DNA of 64,000 bases from Myxococcota bacterium (GTDB lineage: Bacteria > Myxococcota_A > UBA9160 > UBA6930): assembly GCA_028285625.1 (NCBI GenBank), contig JANQOX010000022.1, forward strand, positions 186,001-250,000. The letters run 5' to 3'. How positions within the stretch are numbered: position 1 is the stretch's first letter; each line of letters begins with the position of its first letter. This document shows, one piece after another, positions 7,990-15,757 of this stretch. Position numbers and translations under genes: made by a program. The notes below the pieces were generated by a model that did not search any database, was not told the origin of the DNA, and saw nothing but the letters and a program-made list of their open reading frames with translations.

Positions 7990-9435
7990 CTAGGCCCCTC
8001 CCGCCGTCGCGGGTGCGGCGTTGGGCAATGCGCCCTCGGGCAGCTCCGCCGAGCCCTGCTGGATCGTCCGCCAGACGTTGTAGAACATGACGAACACGCC
8101 GGAGAGGAACACGGCGCCTCCCGCCGCGCGGATCACGTCGTACACGCGGATCGCGGCCACCGTCTCGATGAAGGTGTAGGCGAGGCTCCCGTCCGGATTG
8201 GTGGCGCGCCACATCAACCCCTGGGTCACCCCTGCGACCCACATGGGCGTCACGTAGAGGACGATGCCGAGGGTCGCGAGCCAGAAGTGCACGTTGGCCA
8301 GACGCTGGCTGTAGAGCTGTGTGTGCCAGAGGCGCGGGATCATGTAGTAGAGCGTCGCGAAGCAGGTGAGCGCCACCCACCCGAGCGCTCCGGAGTGCAC
8401 GTGGCCCACGGTCCAGTTGGTGAAGTGCGAGAGCGAGTTCACCGACCGCACCGCCATCATCGGGCCCTCGAACGTGCTCATCCCGTAGAAGGTGAGACCC
8501 ACGACGAACATCTTGAGCAGTGGGTCCGTGCGGACCTTGTCCCAGGCGCCCGAGAGCGTGAGCAGCCCGTTCAGCATGCCGCCCCAGGACGGGAAGATGA
8601 GCGCCACCGAGAAGGCCACGCCGAAGGTCTGCGCCCAGTCGGGCAGCGGCGAGTAGATCAGGTGATGGGGCCCGGCCCAGATGTAGATGAAGATCAGCGA
8701 CCAGAAGTGGAGGATCGACAGCCGGTGCGAGTAGATCGGCCTGCCCGCCACCTTGGGCAGGAAGTAGTACATCAGGCCCAGGATCGGCGTGGTCAGCAGG
8801 AACCCCACCGCATTGTGGCCGTACCACCACTGGATGTTGGCATCGAATACGCCGGAGTACGCCGAGTACGACTTCATCCACGAAACGGGAAGCGCCATGC
8901 TGTTGACGATGTGGAGCATCGCGATCGTGATGACCGTCGCGATCCAGAACCAGATCGCCGCGTACATGCCCTTCTCGCGCCGGCGCGCGAGCGTGCCGAA
9001 CACGTTGACCGCGTAGACGACCCAGACCACGGCCAGCGCCACGTCGATGGGCCACTCGAGCTCGGCGTACTCCTTGGACGTGGTGTGGCCGAGTACCAGG
9101 CTGACGGCGGCGGCCACGATGATCGCGTTCCACCCCCACAGATTGATGCGCGACAGCGTGTCCGAGAACATGCGCACACGGCACAGCCGCTGGATCCCGT
9201 AGTAGGTGCCGGCGAACACGACACCCAACGTGAACCCGAAGATCACGGCGTTCGTGTGGATGGGGCGAATTCGCCCAAAGTGGAGATAGGGGCCCCAGTT
9301 TGCCTCGGGCCACGCCAGCTGCACCGCTGCGAGCAGGCCCACGATCATTCCGACCAGGCCCCACACCAGTGCCGAGAGGGCGAAGCCACGCACGACCGCC
9401 ATGTCGTAGACCGGCTGCCCGGATTCCCCAGTCAA
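7990..9435 (-). CDS. ccoN: cbb3-type cytochrome c oxidase catalytic subunit I, CcoN
   Basis: A 481-residue multi-helix haem-copper oxidase subunit. It shows the CuB and proton-channel region (WWYGHNAVGFLLTTP, WAGPHHLIYSPLPDW) and the haem ligand stretch VGHVHSGALGWVAL. It reduces O2 with high affinity at the cytoplasmic membrane. I chose the TTG at 9435, not the internal ATG at 9402: a GGAGGG ribosome site sits eight bases before the TTG, and the extra residues (TGESGQPVYDMAVVRGFA) match the conserved CcoN N-terminus Y-D-x-x-V-V-R-x-F-A. The longer open frame runs back into the upstream gene on the other strand and is not coding. It heads the operon ccoNOQPGHIS. Confidence 0.93.
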   Translation of the reverse strand: MTGESGQPVYDMAVVRGFALSALVWGLVGMIVGLLAAVQLAWPEANWGPYLHFGRIRPIHTNAVIFGFTLGVVFAGTYYGIQRLCRVRMFSDTLSRINLWGWNAIIVAAAVSLVLGHTTSKEYAELEWPIDVALAVVWVVYAVNVFGTLARRREKGMYAAIWFWIATVITIAMLHIVNSMALPVSWMKSYSAYSGVFDANIQWWYGHNAVGFLLTTPILGLMYYFLPKVAGRPIYSHRLSILHFWSLIFIYIWAGPHHLIYSPLPDWAQTFGVAFSVALIFPSWGGMLNGLLTLSGAWDKVRTDPLLKMFVVGLTFYGMSTFEGPMMAVRSVNSLSHFTNWTVGHVHSGALGWVALTCFATLYYMIPRLWHTQLYSQRLANVHFWLATLGIVLYVTPMWVAGVTQGLMWRATNPDGSLAYTFIETVAAIRVYDVIRAAGGAVFLSGVFVMFYNVWRTIQQGSAELPEGALPNAAPATAGGA

Positions 9436-9540
9436 GATGCGTCCCTCCACGCCAGGGTCGGCGCGGCCGGGGCTTGTGCACGATCGATGCCATTCCGGCA
9501 ACACCGCGCGGGTACTCGCGACTTTGCCGCGATGCGTCGA

Positions 9541-9569
9541 GCCGAGCGGGTCGATTTGACCCGCTCGGC
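9541..9569. promoter_or_regulatory. 12-bp perfect inverted repeat between divergent ccoN and 9667 gene
   Basis: The arms GCCGAGCGGGTC and GACCCGCTCGGC are separated by five bases (gattt). It lies 105 bases before the ccoN start and 97 before the start of the plus-strand gene. It could be an operator shared by the two genes or an RNA hairpin in one leader. A short T run occurs only about 13 bases later (9583-9587), so it is not a clean intrinsic terminator. No FNR-type box (TTGAT-N4-ATCAA) was seen in this 231-base gap. Confidence 0.55.
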
Positions 9570-9666
9570 ATCTCGAATGCCCTTTTTCGCCCCACCGCCC
9601 TGGGCTCATTCCGGGTGTGCAGGAAGCGGAACGGTGCTTGCAGTGGCATCGGGGTGGAGGAACCCA

Positions 9667-10641
9667 ATGCCCGTCCGAACGTCCGTGCTTGCCGTGACCG
9701 CCCTGCTCGCCCTGGCCCTGGCTGCGCCCGCGAGCGCAGCCGACGACGACTGCCCGACCTGGTTCCCGGACTTCTCGTGCGACCGCGAAGGGCGCTTCGA
9801 GGGGTTCGAGAAACCGATCGTGCAGCCCTATCTGTTCGAGGACCCCTTCAACACGACCGGGGTCTACCCGTACTACATCTGGCACGAGTTCCCGAACAGC
9901 TCGGCGCTCGAGGGCGGCGATCTGCACGTGGCCGCCCTTCAGGCGCGCGTGGCGCTCACCGACCGAATCGGGCTCATCGCCACCAAGGACGGCTACGGCT
10001 GGCTGCGCCCGGGCAGCGCCCTGGTGGGTGACCAGGACGGCTGGTTCAACCTCGGCCTGGGTGCCAAGGGCGTCCTGGCCCAGGACCGCGAGGCCGGCTG
10101 GGCCGTGTCGGGCATCCTGCGCTTCGAGTTTCCGACCGGGTCGGGCGACGTCTTCAATGGCTACGGCGATGGGATGGTGATCCCGTCACTCGCCGCCGCC
10201 TACGCGCTGGGAGATGCGCGCTTCATCGCCGACTTCGGCTCGCAGGTGCCGTTCAGCAGCGAGCAGAGCACGTCGCTCTTCTACCACCTGTATGCCGGCT
10301 ACAACGTCCACCCGATGATCCAGCCCTTCGTCCAGTTCTCGGGCATCTCTTGGATCGACGACGGGGACGGCACGTTCGGCGTGCGGCTCGGAGGCCTCGG
10401 GGTCACGCTCCCGCTCTCCACGGTGCAGTCCGTGACCGGAACCGGGGCGTTCGAGGGAGCCGACGTGGCCAACATCGGCTCCCAGGGGATCGACGGCACG
10501 AACCTGTTCACCTGGGCCGTGGGCGTGGCGGTGCCGATCACCGACCACGTGACGCTCGCGGCCGCCTACGAGCGGCAGTTCGGCAGCCACAAGGGCATCT
10601 TCGAACAACGCGTGACCACCAGCGTGGCGTTCGAGTTCTGA
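9667..10641 (+). CDS. Predicted outer-membrane beta-barrel protein with signal peptide
   Basis: A 324-residue protein with a clear Sec signal peptide ending in APASA-A near residue 23. The rest alternates hydrophobic and polar residues in short strands separated by Gly/Asp turns, and the last residue is Phe after SVAFE, both typical of outer-membrane barrels. A short Cys pair (CPTWFPDFSC) follows the signal peptide. I do not recognise a specific family or substrate. The ATG at 9667 has GGAGGA eight bases upstream. It is divergent from the cbb3 operon and followed by a strong terminator, so it is probably a single-gene transcript. Porin, or a transporter of the phenol-degradation MetA type, are possible but unproven. 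Confidence 0.65.
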   Translation: MPVRTSVLAVTALLALALAAPASAADDDCPTWFPDFSCDREGRFEGFEKPIVQPYLFEDPFNTTGVYPYYIWHEFPNSSALEGGDLHVAALQARVALTDRIGLIATKDGYGWLRPGSALVGDQDGWFNLGLGAKGVLAQDREAGWAVSGILRFEFPTGSGDVFNGYGDGMVIPSLAAAYALGDARFIADFGSQVPFSSEQSTSLFYHLYAGYNVHPMIQPFVQFSGISWIDDGDGTFGVRLGGLGVTLPLSTVQSVTGTGAFEGADVANIGSQGIDGTNLFTWAVGVAVPITDHVTLAAAYERQFGSHKGIFEQRVTTSVAFEF

Positions 10642-10664
10642 TCCCATCGCCCGTTTCCGCCTGG

Positions 10665-10696
10665 ACGGCCCCGGCTCCTCGACGAGCCGGGGCCGT
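10665..10696 (+). terminator. Strong intrinsic-type hairpin after the 9667 gene
   Basis: A perfect 13-bp stem (ACGGCCCCGGCTC / GAGCCGGGGCCGT) with a six-base loop, starting 24 bases after the stop codon. The following sequence is CGTCGTTTCG, so the U tract is poor, as is common in very GC-rich genomes. Confidence 0.75.
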
Positions 10697-10729
10697 CGTC
10701 GTTTCGGGCTATGCTCGTCTCCGGCCACC

Positions 10730-11941
10730 ATGCCCGAAGCCCACGCGCCCGAAACGTCCGACCTCCAGGCGCTGCTCGACGAAGCCCGCGCGCTCCAGCC
10801 GCGGGTCGTCGATCTGCGTCGCCGCATCCACGAAGAGCCGGAGCTCGGTCTCGAGCTGCCGGCCACGCGGACCAAGGTGGAGGGCGCACTCGACGGCCTC
10901 CCCCTCGAGATCCGCCGGCACGAGGGCACGAGTGCCCTCGTCGCGACGCTCCGGGGCGCGAAGCCCGGACGAACCCTGCTGCTGCGCGCGGACATGGACG
11001 CGCTGCCCATGCCCGAAGACACCGACCTGCCCTTCCGGTCGAAGGTCGAGGGCCGCATGCACGCCTGCGGACACGACGCGCACACGGCCATGCTGGCGGG
11101 GGCCGCGCGCCTGCTGACGGATCGCCGCGCTGAACTCGCAGGGAACGTGGTGTTCGCCTTCCAGGCGGGCGAAGAGGGCCACTTCGGAGCCCGGTACATG
11201 ATCGAAGAGGGTGTTCTCGACGACCCGCCCGTCGATGCGGCGTTCGCGATCCACATCACCCCGCTGCTCCGGGACGGGACGATCGGAACCCGCCCCGGCC
11301 CGCTGATGGCGTCGGCCGACGTGTTCTCGGCGCACATCCAAGGCCGCGGCGGTCATGCCTCCATGCCCCACGACTGCGCCGACCCGGTGCCCGTGGCCTG
11401 TGAGGCCGTCCAGGCGCTCCAGACCTTCGTCACGCGCCAGATTCCCGCGTTCGAGCCCGTGGTCCTCACCGTGACGAAGATCTCGGCCGGTACCACGAAC
11501 AACGTGATCCCCGAGACCGCGCACATTGCGGGCACGCTGCGCTCCGTCTCGGAACGCTCGCGAAGAACCGCGCACGAAGGAATCGCACGGGTCGTCGAGG
11601 GCGTTGCAGCCGCCCACGGGCTCGAGGCGACGGTGCGGATCGAGCCCGGCTACCCCGTCACCGAGAACGACGCGGCCTTCACCGGTTTCGCGCTCGGCGT
11701 CGCGGGCGAGCTGCTCGGAAGACGGGCCGCCCAGGAGTGGCCGGCCCCAGTGATGGGCGCCGAGGACTTCTCCTACCTGCTGCAGCGCGTTCCCGGCGCC
11801 ATGGTCTTTCTGGGCGTTCGCCCAGACGGAGACCAGCGCCCTGCACCGTGCCACTCGAACCGCATGATGCTCTCCGAAGACGGCATGGCCTACGGCACGG
11901 CGCTGCACGCGGCCATGGCGCTGCGCTACCTGGCCCCGTGA
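10730..11941 (+). CDS. M20-family amidohydrolase (M20D peptidase-like)
   Basis: A 403-residue zinc-dependent amidohydrolase of the M20D group (hippurate, IAA-amino acid or N-acyl amino acid hydrolases). Visible features are RIHEEPELG near residue 34, the metal-binding LLLRADMDALPMPE, the second metal site MHACGHDAHTAMLAGAARLL with Cys-Gly-His-Asp, and EEGHFGARYMIEEG with the catalytic Glu. The dimerisation domain with RGGHASMPHDCADPV lies in the middle, and the last metal His is in CHSN near the C-terminus. It would release an amino acid from an acylated or conjugated substrate in the cytoplasm; the substrate cannot be told. It stands alone, downstream of a terminator. Confidence 0.88.
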   Translation: MPEAHAPETSDLQALLDEARALQPRVVDLRRRIHEEPELGLELPATRTKVEGALDGLPLEIRRHEGTSALVATLRGAKPGRTLLLRADMDALPMPEDTDLPFRSKVEGRMHACGHDAHTAMLAGAARLLTDRRAELAGNVVFAFQAGEEGHFGARYMIEEGVLDDPPVDAAFAIHITPLLRDGTIGTRPGPLMASADVFSAHIQGRGGHASMPHDCADPVPVACEAVQALQTFVTRQIPAFEPVVLTVTKISAGTTNNVIPETAHIAGTLRSVSERSRRTAHEGIARVVEGVAAAHGLEATVRIEPGYPVTENDAAFTGFALGVAGELLGRRAAQEWPAPVMGAEDFSYLLQRVPGAMVFLGVRPDGDQRPAPCHSNRMMLSEDGMAYGTALHAAMALRYLAP

Positions 11942-11960
11942 CGGGCCGCCCGCAGCCGGG

Positions 11961-12227
11961 TCAGATCCCGATCTTGGCCAGGATGTCGACCAGGCGGCCC
12001 AGCCCCGTCGCGAGCGCGGGATGCTCCTCGGCCACGTGCTCCAGTTGCTCGGCCAGGGTCTCGTGGGGTGCGGCGTGGGCGGCGGGAGTGGCGTCGGCGT
12101 CGGCTGCGACCGCGGTCAACTCATCGAGCGCCTGGCGGATGCGGGTGGCGCGCGTGGGGTCGAGCTGCGCGCCGTCGAGGGCCTCGCGCAGATGATCGAT
12201 GGCTTCGCGGAGGTCGGAGTCGCTCAC
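11961..12227 (-). CDS. DUF4404 family protein
   Basis: An 88-residue mostly helical, acidic protein without signal or membrane segment. The N-terminal LREAIDHLREALDGAQLDPT and the C-terminal EEHPALATGLGRLVDILAKI match the DUF4404 pattern, whose hallmark is the ending HPxLxxxLGRxxDxLAxIGI. The function of the family is unknown. It is convergent with the M20 gene and divergent from the DegT aminotransferase, with 53 bases between the two starts, so it is likely a single gene. Confidence 0.75.
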   Translation of the reverse strand: MSDSDLREAIDHLREALDGAQLDPTRATRIRQALDELTAVAADADATPAAHAAPHETLAEQLEHVAEEHPALATGLGRLVDILAKIGI

Positions 12228-12280
12228 ACCGTGAGCATACCCCCCGGAATCGATCCTGGAGAGTGCGGAAGGGACCGACG

Positions 12281-13546
12281 GTGAGCGAGCGCCTCGCGAT
12301 CCACGGGGGCCCCGCCCTGCGCGAAGCGCCCTGGCCCCGCTGGCCCGAGCACGGCGAAGCCGAACGGGAGGCCGTGCTCCGCGTGCTGGCCGAGGGCAGC
12401 TGGGGCGGCCACCCCAGCCCGAATCGCGAAGCGGAGGCGTTCAACCGCGAGTTCGCGGCCTACCTGGGGGCACCTGCCTCGGTCGCCTGTGCGAACGGAA
12501 CCGTCGCGATCCAGATCGCGCTGCAGGCGGCCCGACTCTCGCCGGGGGCCGAGGTCATCACGACTGCCTACACGTTCGTGGCCACCGCGGCGGCGGTGGT
12601 CGCGGCCGGCGGCGTCCCCGTGCTGGTCGACGTGCAGCCCGACTCCTACTGCCTCGACCCGGATCAGGTCGAGGCCGCCATCACCCCGCGCACCGAGGCC
12701 ATCGTCCCCGTCCACCTGGCGTGCACGATGGCGGACATGGATCGCATCGGCGAGATCGCGTCGCGGCACGGCCTGCTCGTGGTCGAAGACTGCGCGCACG
12801 CCCACGGGGCGCGCTGGCGCGACGCTGGCGCAGGCACGCTCGGCCACCTGGGTACGTTCTCGATGCAGACCACGAAGCTGCTCACCGCAGGCGAAGGCGG
12901 CGCGGTCACCGCGCGCGACCCCCAGCACGCGCAGCGCCTGCACTCCCTCGTCAACTGCGGCCGCAAGGAGCCCGGCTACGACGGCTACCCGGAGCAGCTG
13001 CTGGGCCACAACCTGCGCATGACCGAGTGGCAGGCGGCGGTGCTCCGCGCGCAGCTCGAGCGCCTGCCGGAGCAGCACGCCCGGCGCGCGGCACAGACGG
13101 CGCGTTTCGAGGGAGGCGTGTCGGGGCTCTCGGGTCTGCGGTGCCTGCCCCACGACCCGCGGGTGACCTCGCGAACCAGCTACCAGTGGATCGTGCGCTA
13201 CGACGCGGCTGCTTTCTGCGACGTTCCGCGCGACGACGTGTTGGCCGCCCTGCACGCCGAGGGCGTGCCCTGTTATGGCCGCTTCTACGTCCCGCTCGGC
13301 GACGATCCGCTCTTCTCCGAAGACCCGCACACGAACCCGGCCGCGCGCGCCGGCGCCCGTTGGCCCCGCGGTGCACACCCGGTCGCCGCCCGGGCGGCCT
13401 ACGAAGAGGCGATCTGGCTACCGCACGAGCTGTTCCTGGGCACCAACGCCGACACCGACACGCTGGTCGCGGCCTTCGCCAAGGTCCACGACCAGGCCGC
13501 TGCCCTTCGAGACCGGCCGCCGGAGCGTCCGGGCGGGCGCCGCTAG
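12281..13546 (+). CDS. DegT/DnrJ/EryC1/StrS-family PLP aminotransferase
   Basis: A 421-residue class V-like aminotransferase of the sugar-aminotransferase family (fold type I). The PLP Schiff-base lysine is K199 in FSMQTTKLLTAGEGGA; the Asp that contacts the pyridine nitrogen is in VVEDCAHAHG. Such enzymes transaminate keto-sugars linked to nucleotides, or keto-inositol and similar compounds, using Glu or Gln. The opening SERLAIHGGPALREAPWPRW resembles the AHBA synthase/StsC subgroup, so an inosose or aminocyclitol type substrate is possible. The GTG at 12281 was chosen; the longer frame upstream covers the DUF4404 promoter region and is shadow. Its 3' end overlaps the minus-strand deacetylase gene by four bases. 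Confidence 0.88.
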   Translation: MSERLAIHGGPALREAPWPRWPEHGEAEREAVLRVLAEGSWGGHPSPNREAEAFNREFAAYLGAPASVACANGTVAIQIALQAARLSPGAEVITTAYTFVATAAAVVAAGGVPVLVDVQPDSYCLDPDQVEAAITPRTEAIVPVHLACTMADMDRIGEIASRHGLLVVEDCAHAHGARWRDAGAGTLGHLGTFSMQTTKLLTAGEGGAVTARDPQHAQRLHSLVNCGRKEPGYDGYPEQLLGHNLRMTEWQAAVLRAQLERLPEQHARRAAQTARFEGGVSGLSGLRCLPHDPRVTSRTSYQWIVRYDAAAFCDVPRDDVLAALHAEGVPCYGRFYVPLGDDPLFSEDPHTNPAARAGARWPRGAHPVAARAAYEEAIWLPHELFLGTNADTDTLVAAFAKVHDQAAALRDRPPERPGGRR

Positions 13547-14301
13547 CCGGCCACCTCCATCTCGTCGGCGTCTGGATTGCAGTGCAGGTGGGCCGGGTGC
13601 AGAACCTGCAGGGCCTCGCCATGCAGGACCCCGGCGCGCTGGCCCCAGGCCTGCTCCTTGTGATCGAGTGCCGCGTGCAGCACCCGAAGCCCGTCCTCGG
13701 TGAATTGCGCGCGATAGCAGTCGAGCGCGCGATGCTTGGCTTCTCGGCCTGGGGCGATGTCGAACCAACGGTTCGGTCGCCCGGTGAAGTAGAGCCCGAC
13801 CCCCCGCACGGTCGCGCCCGCAGCCGCGGCATCCACCACCGGATCGGTTCGATAGCGGGGAAGCCCGTGCAGCAGCACGGCCTCGAGTGCGGCCTGGCCG
13901 GTTCGCACGTGGTCCAGGTGCGCCTCGGTGGCGAGCCAGGGATCCACCGTCACCACGAAGTCCGGCGCCACCCGGCGGATCTCGCGCACCAGCGCGAGCC
14001 GCAACGCCTGATGATCCCAGGCCCCCGCGTCGGGGTAGTCGAGGCGCACCTGCTCACCCACCCCGATGATCTCGCCGGCTGCACGCTGCTCCGCCTCGAG
14101 CCGATCCCGCGCTGCCGCGTCCGAGAGCGCGGGGTCCAGCACTCCGAGCAGATCGTCCGCAACCGTGAGGTAGGTGATCTCGCACCCCTCCGCCGCGAGG
14201 CGCGCCAGCGTACCGCCGCAGCCGATGTCGTTGTCGTCGTAGTGGGGCTGGATGCACAGCAGCCGGCGAGCGGACATCAGATCGGGAATCGGAACGAGCA
14301 C
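13543..14301 (-). CDS. PIG-L/LmbE family N-acetylglucosaminyl deacetylase-like protein
   Basis: A 252-residue zinc-dependent deacetylase fold. The zinc motif PHYDDNDIGCGGTL (normally PHPDDxExxxGG) is near residue 19, followed by LTVADD and the third ligand region EAHLDHVRTGQAAL (H-x-D-H). The family removes acetyl groups from amino sugars on lipids, inositol or antibiotic precursors. The Pro of PHPDD is Tyr here, and the usual Glu is Ile-Gly (NDIGCGG), which is uncommon. The ATG at 14301 or the one eight residues later may be the start. It is tail-to-tail with the DegT aminotransferase; the two could serve one aminosugar or aminocyclitol pathway, though they are not co-transcribed. Confidence 0.82.
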   Translation of the reverse strand: MLVPIPDLMSARRLLCIQPHYDDNDIGCGGTLARLAAEGCEITYLTVADDLLGVLDPALSDAAARDRLEAEQRAAGEIIGVGEQVRLDYPDAGAWDHQALRLALVREIRRVAPDFVVTVDPWLATEAHLDHVRTGQAALEAVLLHGLPRYRTDPVVDAAAAGATVRGVGLYFTGRPNRWFDIAPGREAKHRALDCYRAQFTEDGLRVLHAALDHKEQAWGQRAGVLHGEALQVLHPAHLHCNPDADEMEVAG

Positions 14302-14346
14302 GCATCCTCCTGCCGGTTCGGGGCCGCGAAGCCGGGGCGAACGACC

Positions 14347-14380
14347 TTCGCGGCGATGCTAGCTTCCCCGCCGCCGCGAA
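14347..14380. repeat. 9-bp inverted repeat in a divergent promoter region
   Basis: Arms TTCGCGGCG (14347-14355) and CGCCGCGAA (14372-14380) with a 16-base spacer lie midway between the LmbE-like gene and the plus-strand lipoprotein gene (130-base gap). It may be an operator; in DNA this GC-rich, chance is also possible. Confidence 0.3.
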
Positions 14381-14431
14381 ACCCCGAGCGGTACGGGGTA
14401 CGACGCGGTGGGCGCAAAGGAGCCGGGACGG

Positions 14432-15700
14432 ATGATCGGTCGCACGCGCACGGGGATCGCGGGTCTCGTGTTCACCTTGGCGATCGCGGCTCTCTCGAGC
14501 GGCTGCTCGATCGCACCGCTCTACGACGAGATCGTCCCCGCCCGGGTGACGCTCGGCGACTACGAGACGCTCTACCCGAACACGGTGGGCATCTGCGCGG
14601 TCACCCAGTACCGACGCGCCGACGGCCAGGTGGGCGGGAGCCCCGGCCACGGCGTGATGACCCTCGGAGGTGCCTGCCGGGACGAGCAGGCGAGCTACCC
14701 GCGGTTGCGCCTGTGCCGGGAGGACGAAGCCGGAACGGTGACCGGCGTGAGCGTCAACCGCTGGTTCCGCAACGTGAACTGGGTGGCGACGGACGACGCC
14801 GACCTGTTCTTCAACGGCGGCGTCGGCCGGCGCGACGTGCTCGACGCTGCGCGCGTGCAGGCCACCGCCGAGGCCGCGATCGCCTCGGGCATGTTCGAGG
14901 GCGTCGAACTGCACGACTACCCCACCGAAGCAGCCGAGCGCAGCCTGCTCGACTTCGTCCTGAAGGAATCGCTGGGGACCGACTTCGCGCTGCGCTTCGG
15001 CCGGTCGATCTACTGCTCGACCATGCCCGTCGAGCGCGACATTCTGCGCGACGTGATCGCGTATCTCAACGAGCAGAACGCGCTCTACGCCGAGGGCGAG
15101 GCCGACTACAACTGGAGCGGGTACTCCGACAACTGCGTCCACACCATCACCAATGCCTTGGCCGCCGGCGGGATCTGGAAGAGCAAGTCCGTCCGGGGCA
15201 CGAAGCTCCGGCAGCTCTTCAACCTGGCCGTACCCGCCAACGAGATGGTGAAGCTCGGCTGGTGGGGCACCCAGACGCCCCTGGCGGGGTTCGATCGGAT
15301 CTACGGAGACCGCGTACTCCGCGAGACGTTCGAGAAACGCGGCTGGCTGCCGGTGCGGCATGGCGTCCTCGCGCAGTCGGCACCGATCCACCAACCCAAC
15401 CAGGTCTACGATGCGCGCTCGCGGCTGCTGGTGCTCCAGGCGCCCTTTCGCGCCACCACGGAGGCGCGGGCGCAGAAACTCCTGAACGACGCTCGCTTCA
15501 CCGAAGTCGACGTGAACCTCTACTACTGGCGCGCACGCTACGAGCGCATCCTCGACCGGCGCCCGGATCCCGAACGCCTGACGCTACGGCCGAAGCACTA
15601 CCTGGATCTCGAGCAGCGCTACTACGAGTACATTGCCGAGCAGATCGAGGACGTGGACCGGCTCATCGAGCAGTTCCTGAACGCCGAGCCCCCGGCGTGA
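14432..15700 (+). CDS. Lipoprotein of unknown function with conserved-looking Cys/His/Asn residues
   Basis: A 422-residue protein with a lipobox LSSGC near residue 25, so a probable membrane-anchored periplasmic lipoprotein. After a region with paired cysteines there is a segment SGYSDNCVHTITNALAAGG with Cys at about 235 and His at 237. This resembles the Cys region of permuted papain-like (NlpC/P60 or DUF4105/Lnb-like) domains; that link is weak and only by eye. The C-terminal 60 residues are highly charged, helical and perhaps coiled coil. The ATG at 14432 has AAAGGAG ten bases before it. I do not recognise a named family. Confidence 0.7.
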   Translation: MIGRTRTGIAGLVFTLAIAALSSGCSIAPLYDEIVPARVTLGDYETLYPNTVGICAVTQYRRADGQVGGSPGHGVMTLGGACRDEQASYPRLRLCREDEAGTVTGVSVNRWFRNVNWVATDDADLFFNGGVGRRDVLDAARVQATAEAAIASGMFEGVELHDYPTEAAERSLLDFVLKESLGTDFALRFGRSIYCSTMPVERDILRDVIAYLNEQNALYAEGEADYNWSGYSDNCVHTITNALAAGGIWKSKSVRGTKLRQLFNLAVPANEMVKLGWWGTQTPLAGFDRIYGDRVLRETFEKRGWLPVRHGVLAQSAPIHQPNQVYDARSRLLVLQAPFRATTEARAQKLLNDARFTEVDVNLYYWRARYERILDRRPDPERLTLRPKHYLDLEQRYYEYIAEQIEDVDRLIEQFLNAEPPA

Positions 15701-15757
15701 GGGCGGGCGAACAGAAGGCCCCGGTTCGAACGCCCCGGCCGGTGGCCAGATGAGTCC

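Noticed and set aside
7990..9435. Nitric oxide reductase subunit (NorB) as an alternative for CcoN
   Set aside because: The gene is followed by ccoO, ccoQ and ccoP and the N-terminal YDxxVVRxFA signature and operon are those of cbb3 oxidase.
9541..9569. Intrinsic terminator
   Set aside because: It lies between two divergent starts where no transcript should end, and the T run is 13 bases away from the stem.
12721..15753. A 1010-codon open frame on the plus strand
   Set aside because: It crosses three well-supported genes in another frame and its translation is Arg/Pro/Ala-rich with no domain; in DNA this GC-rich, long open frames opposite genes are common.
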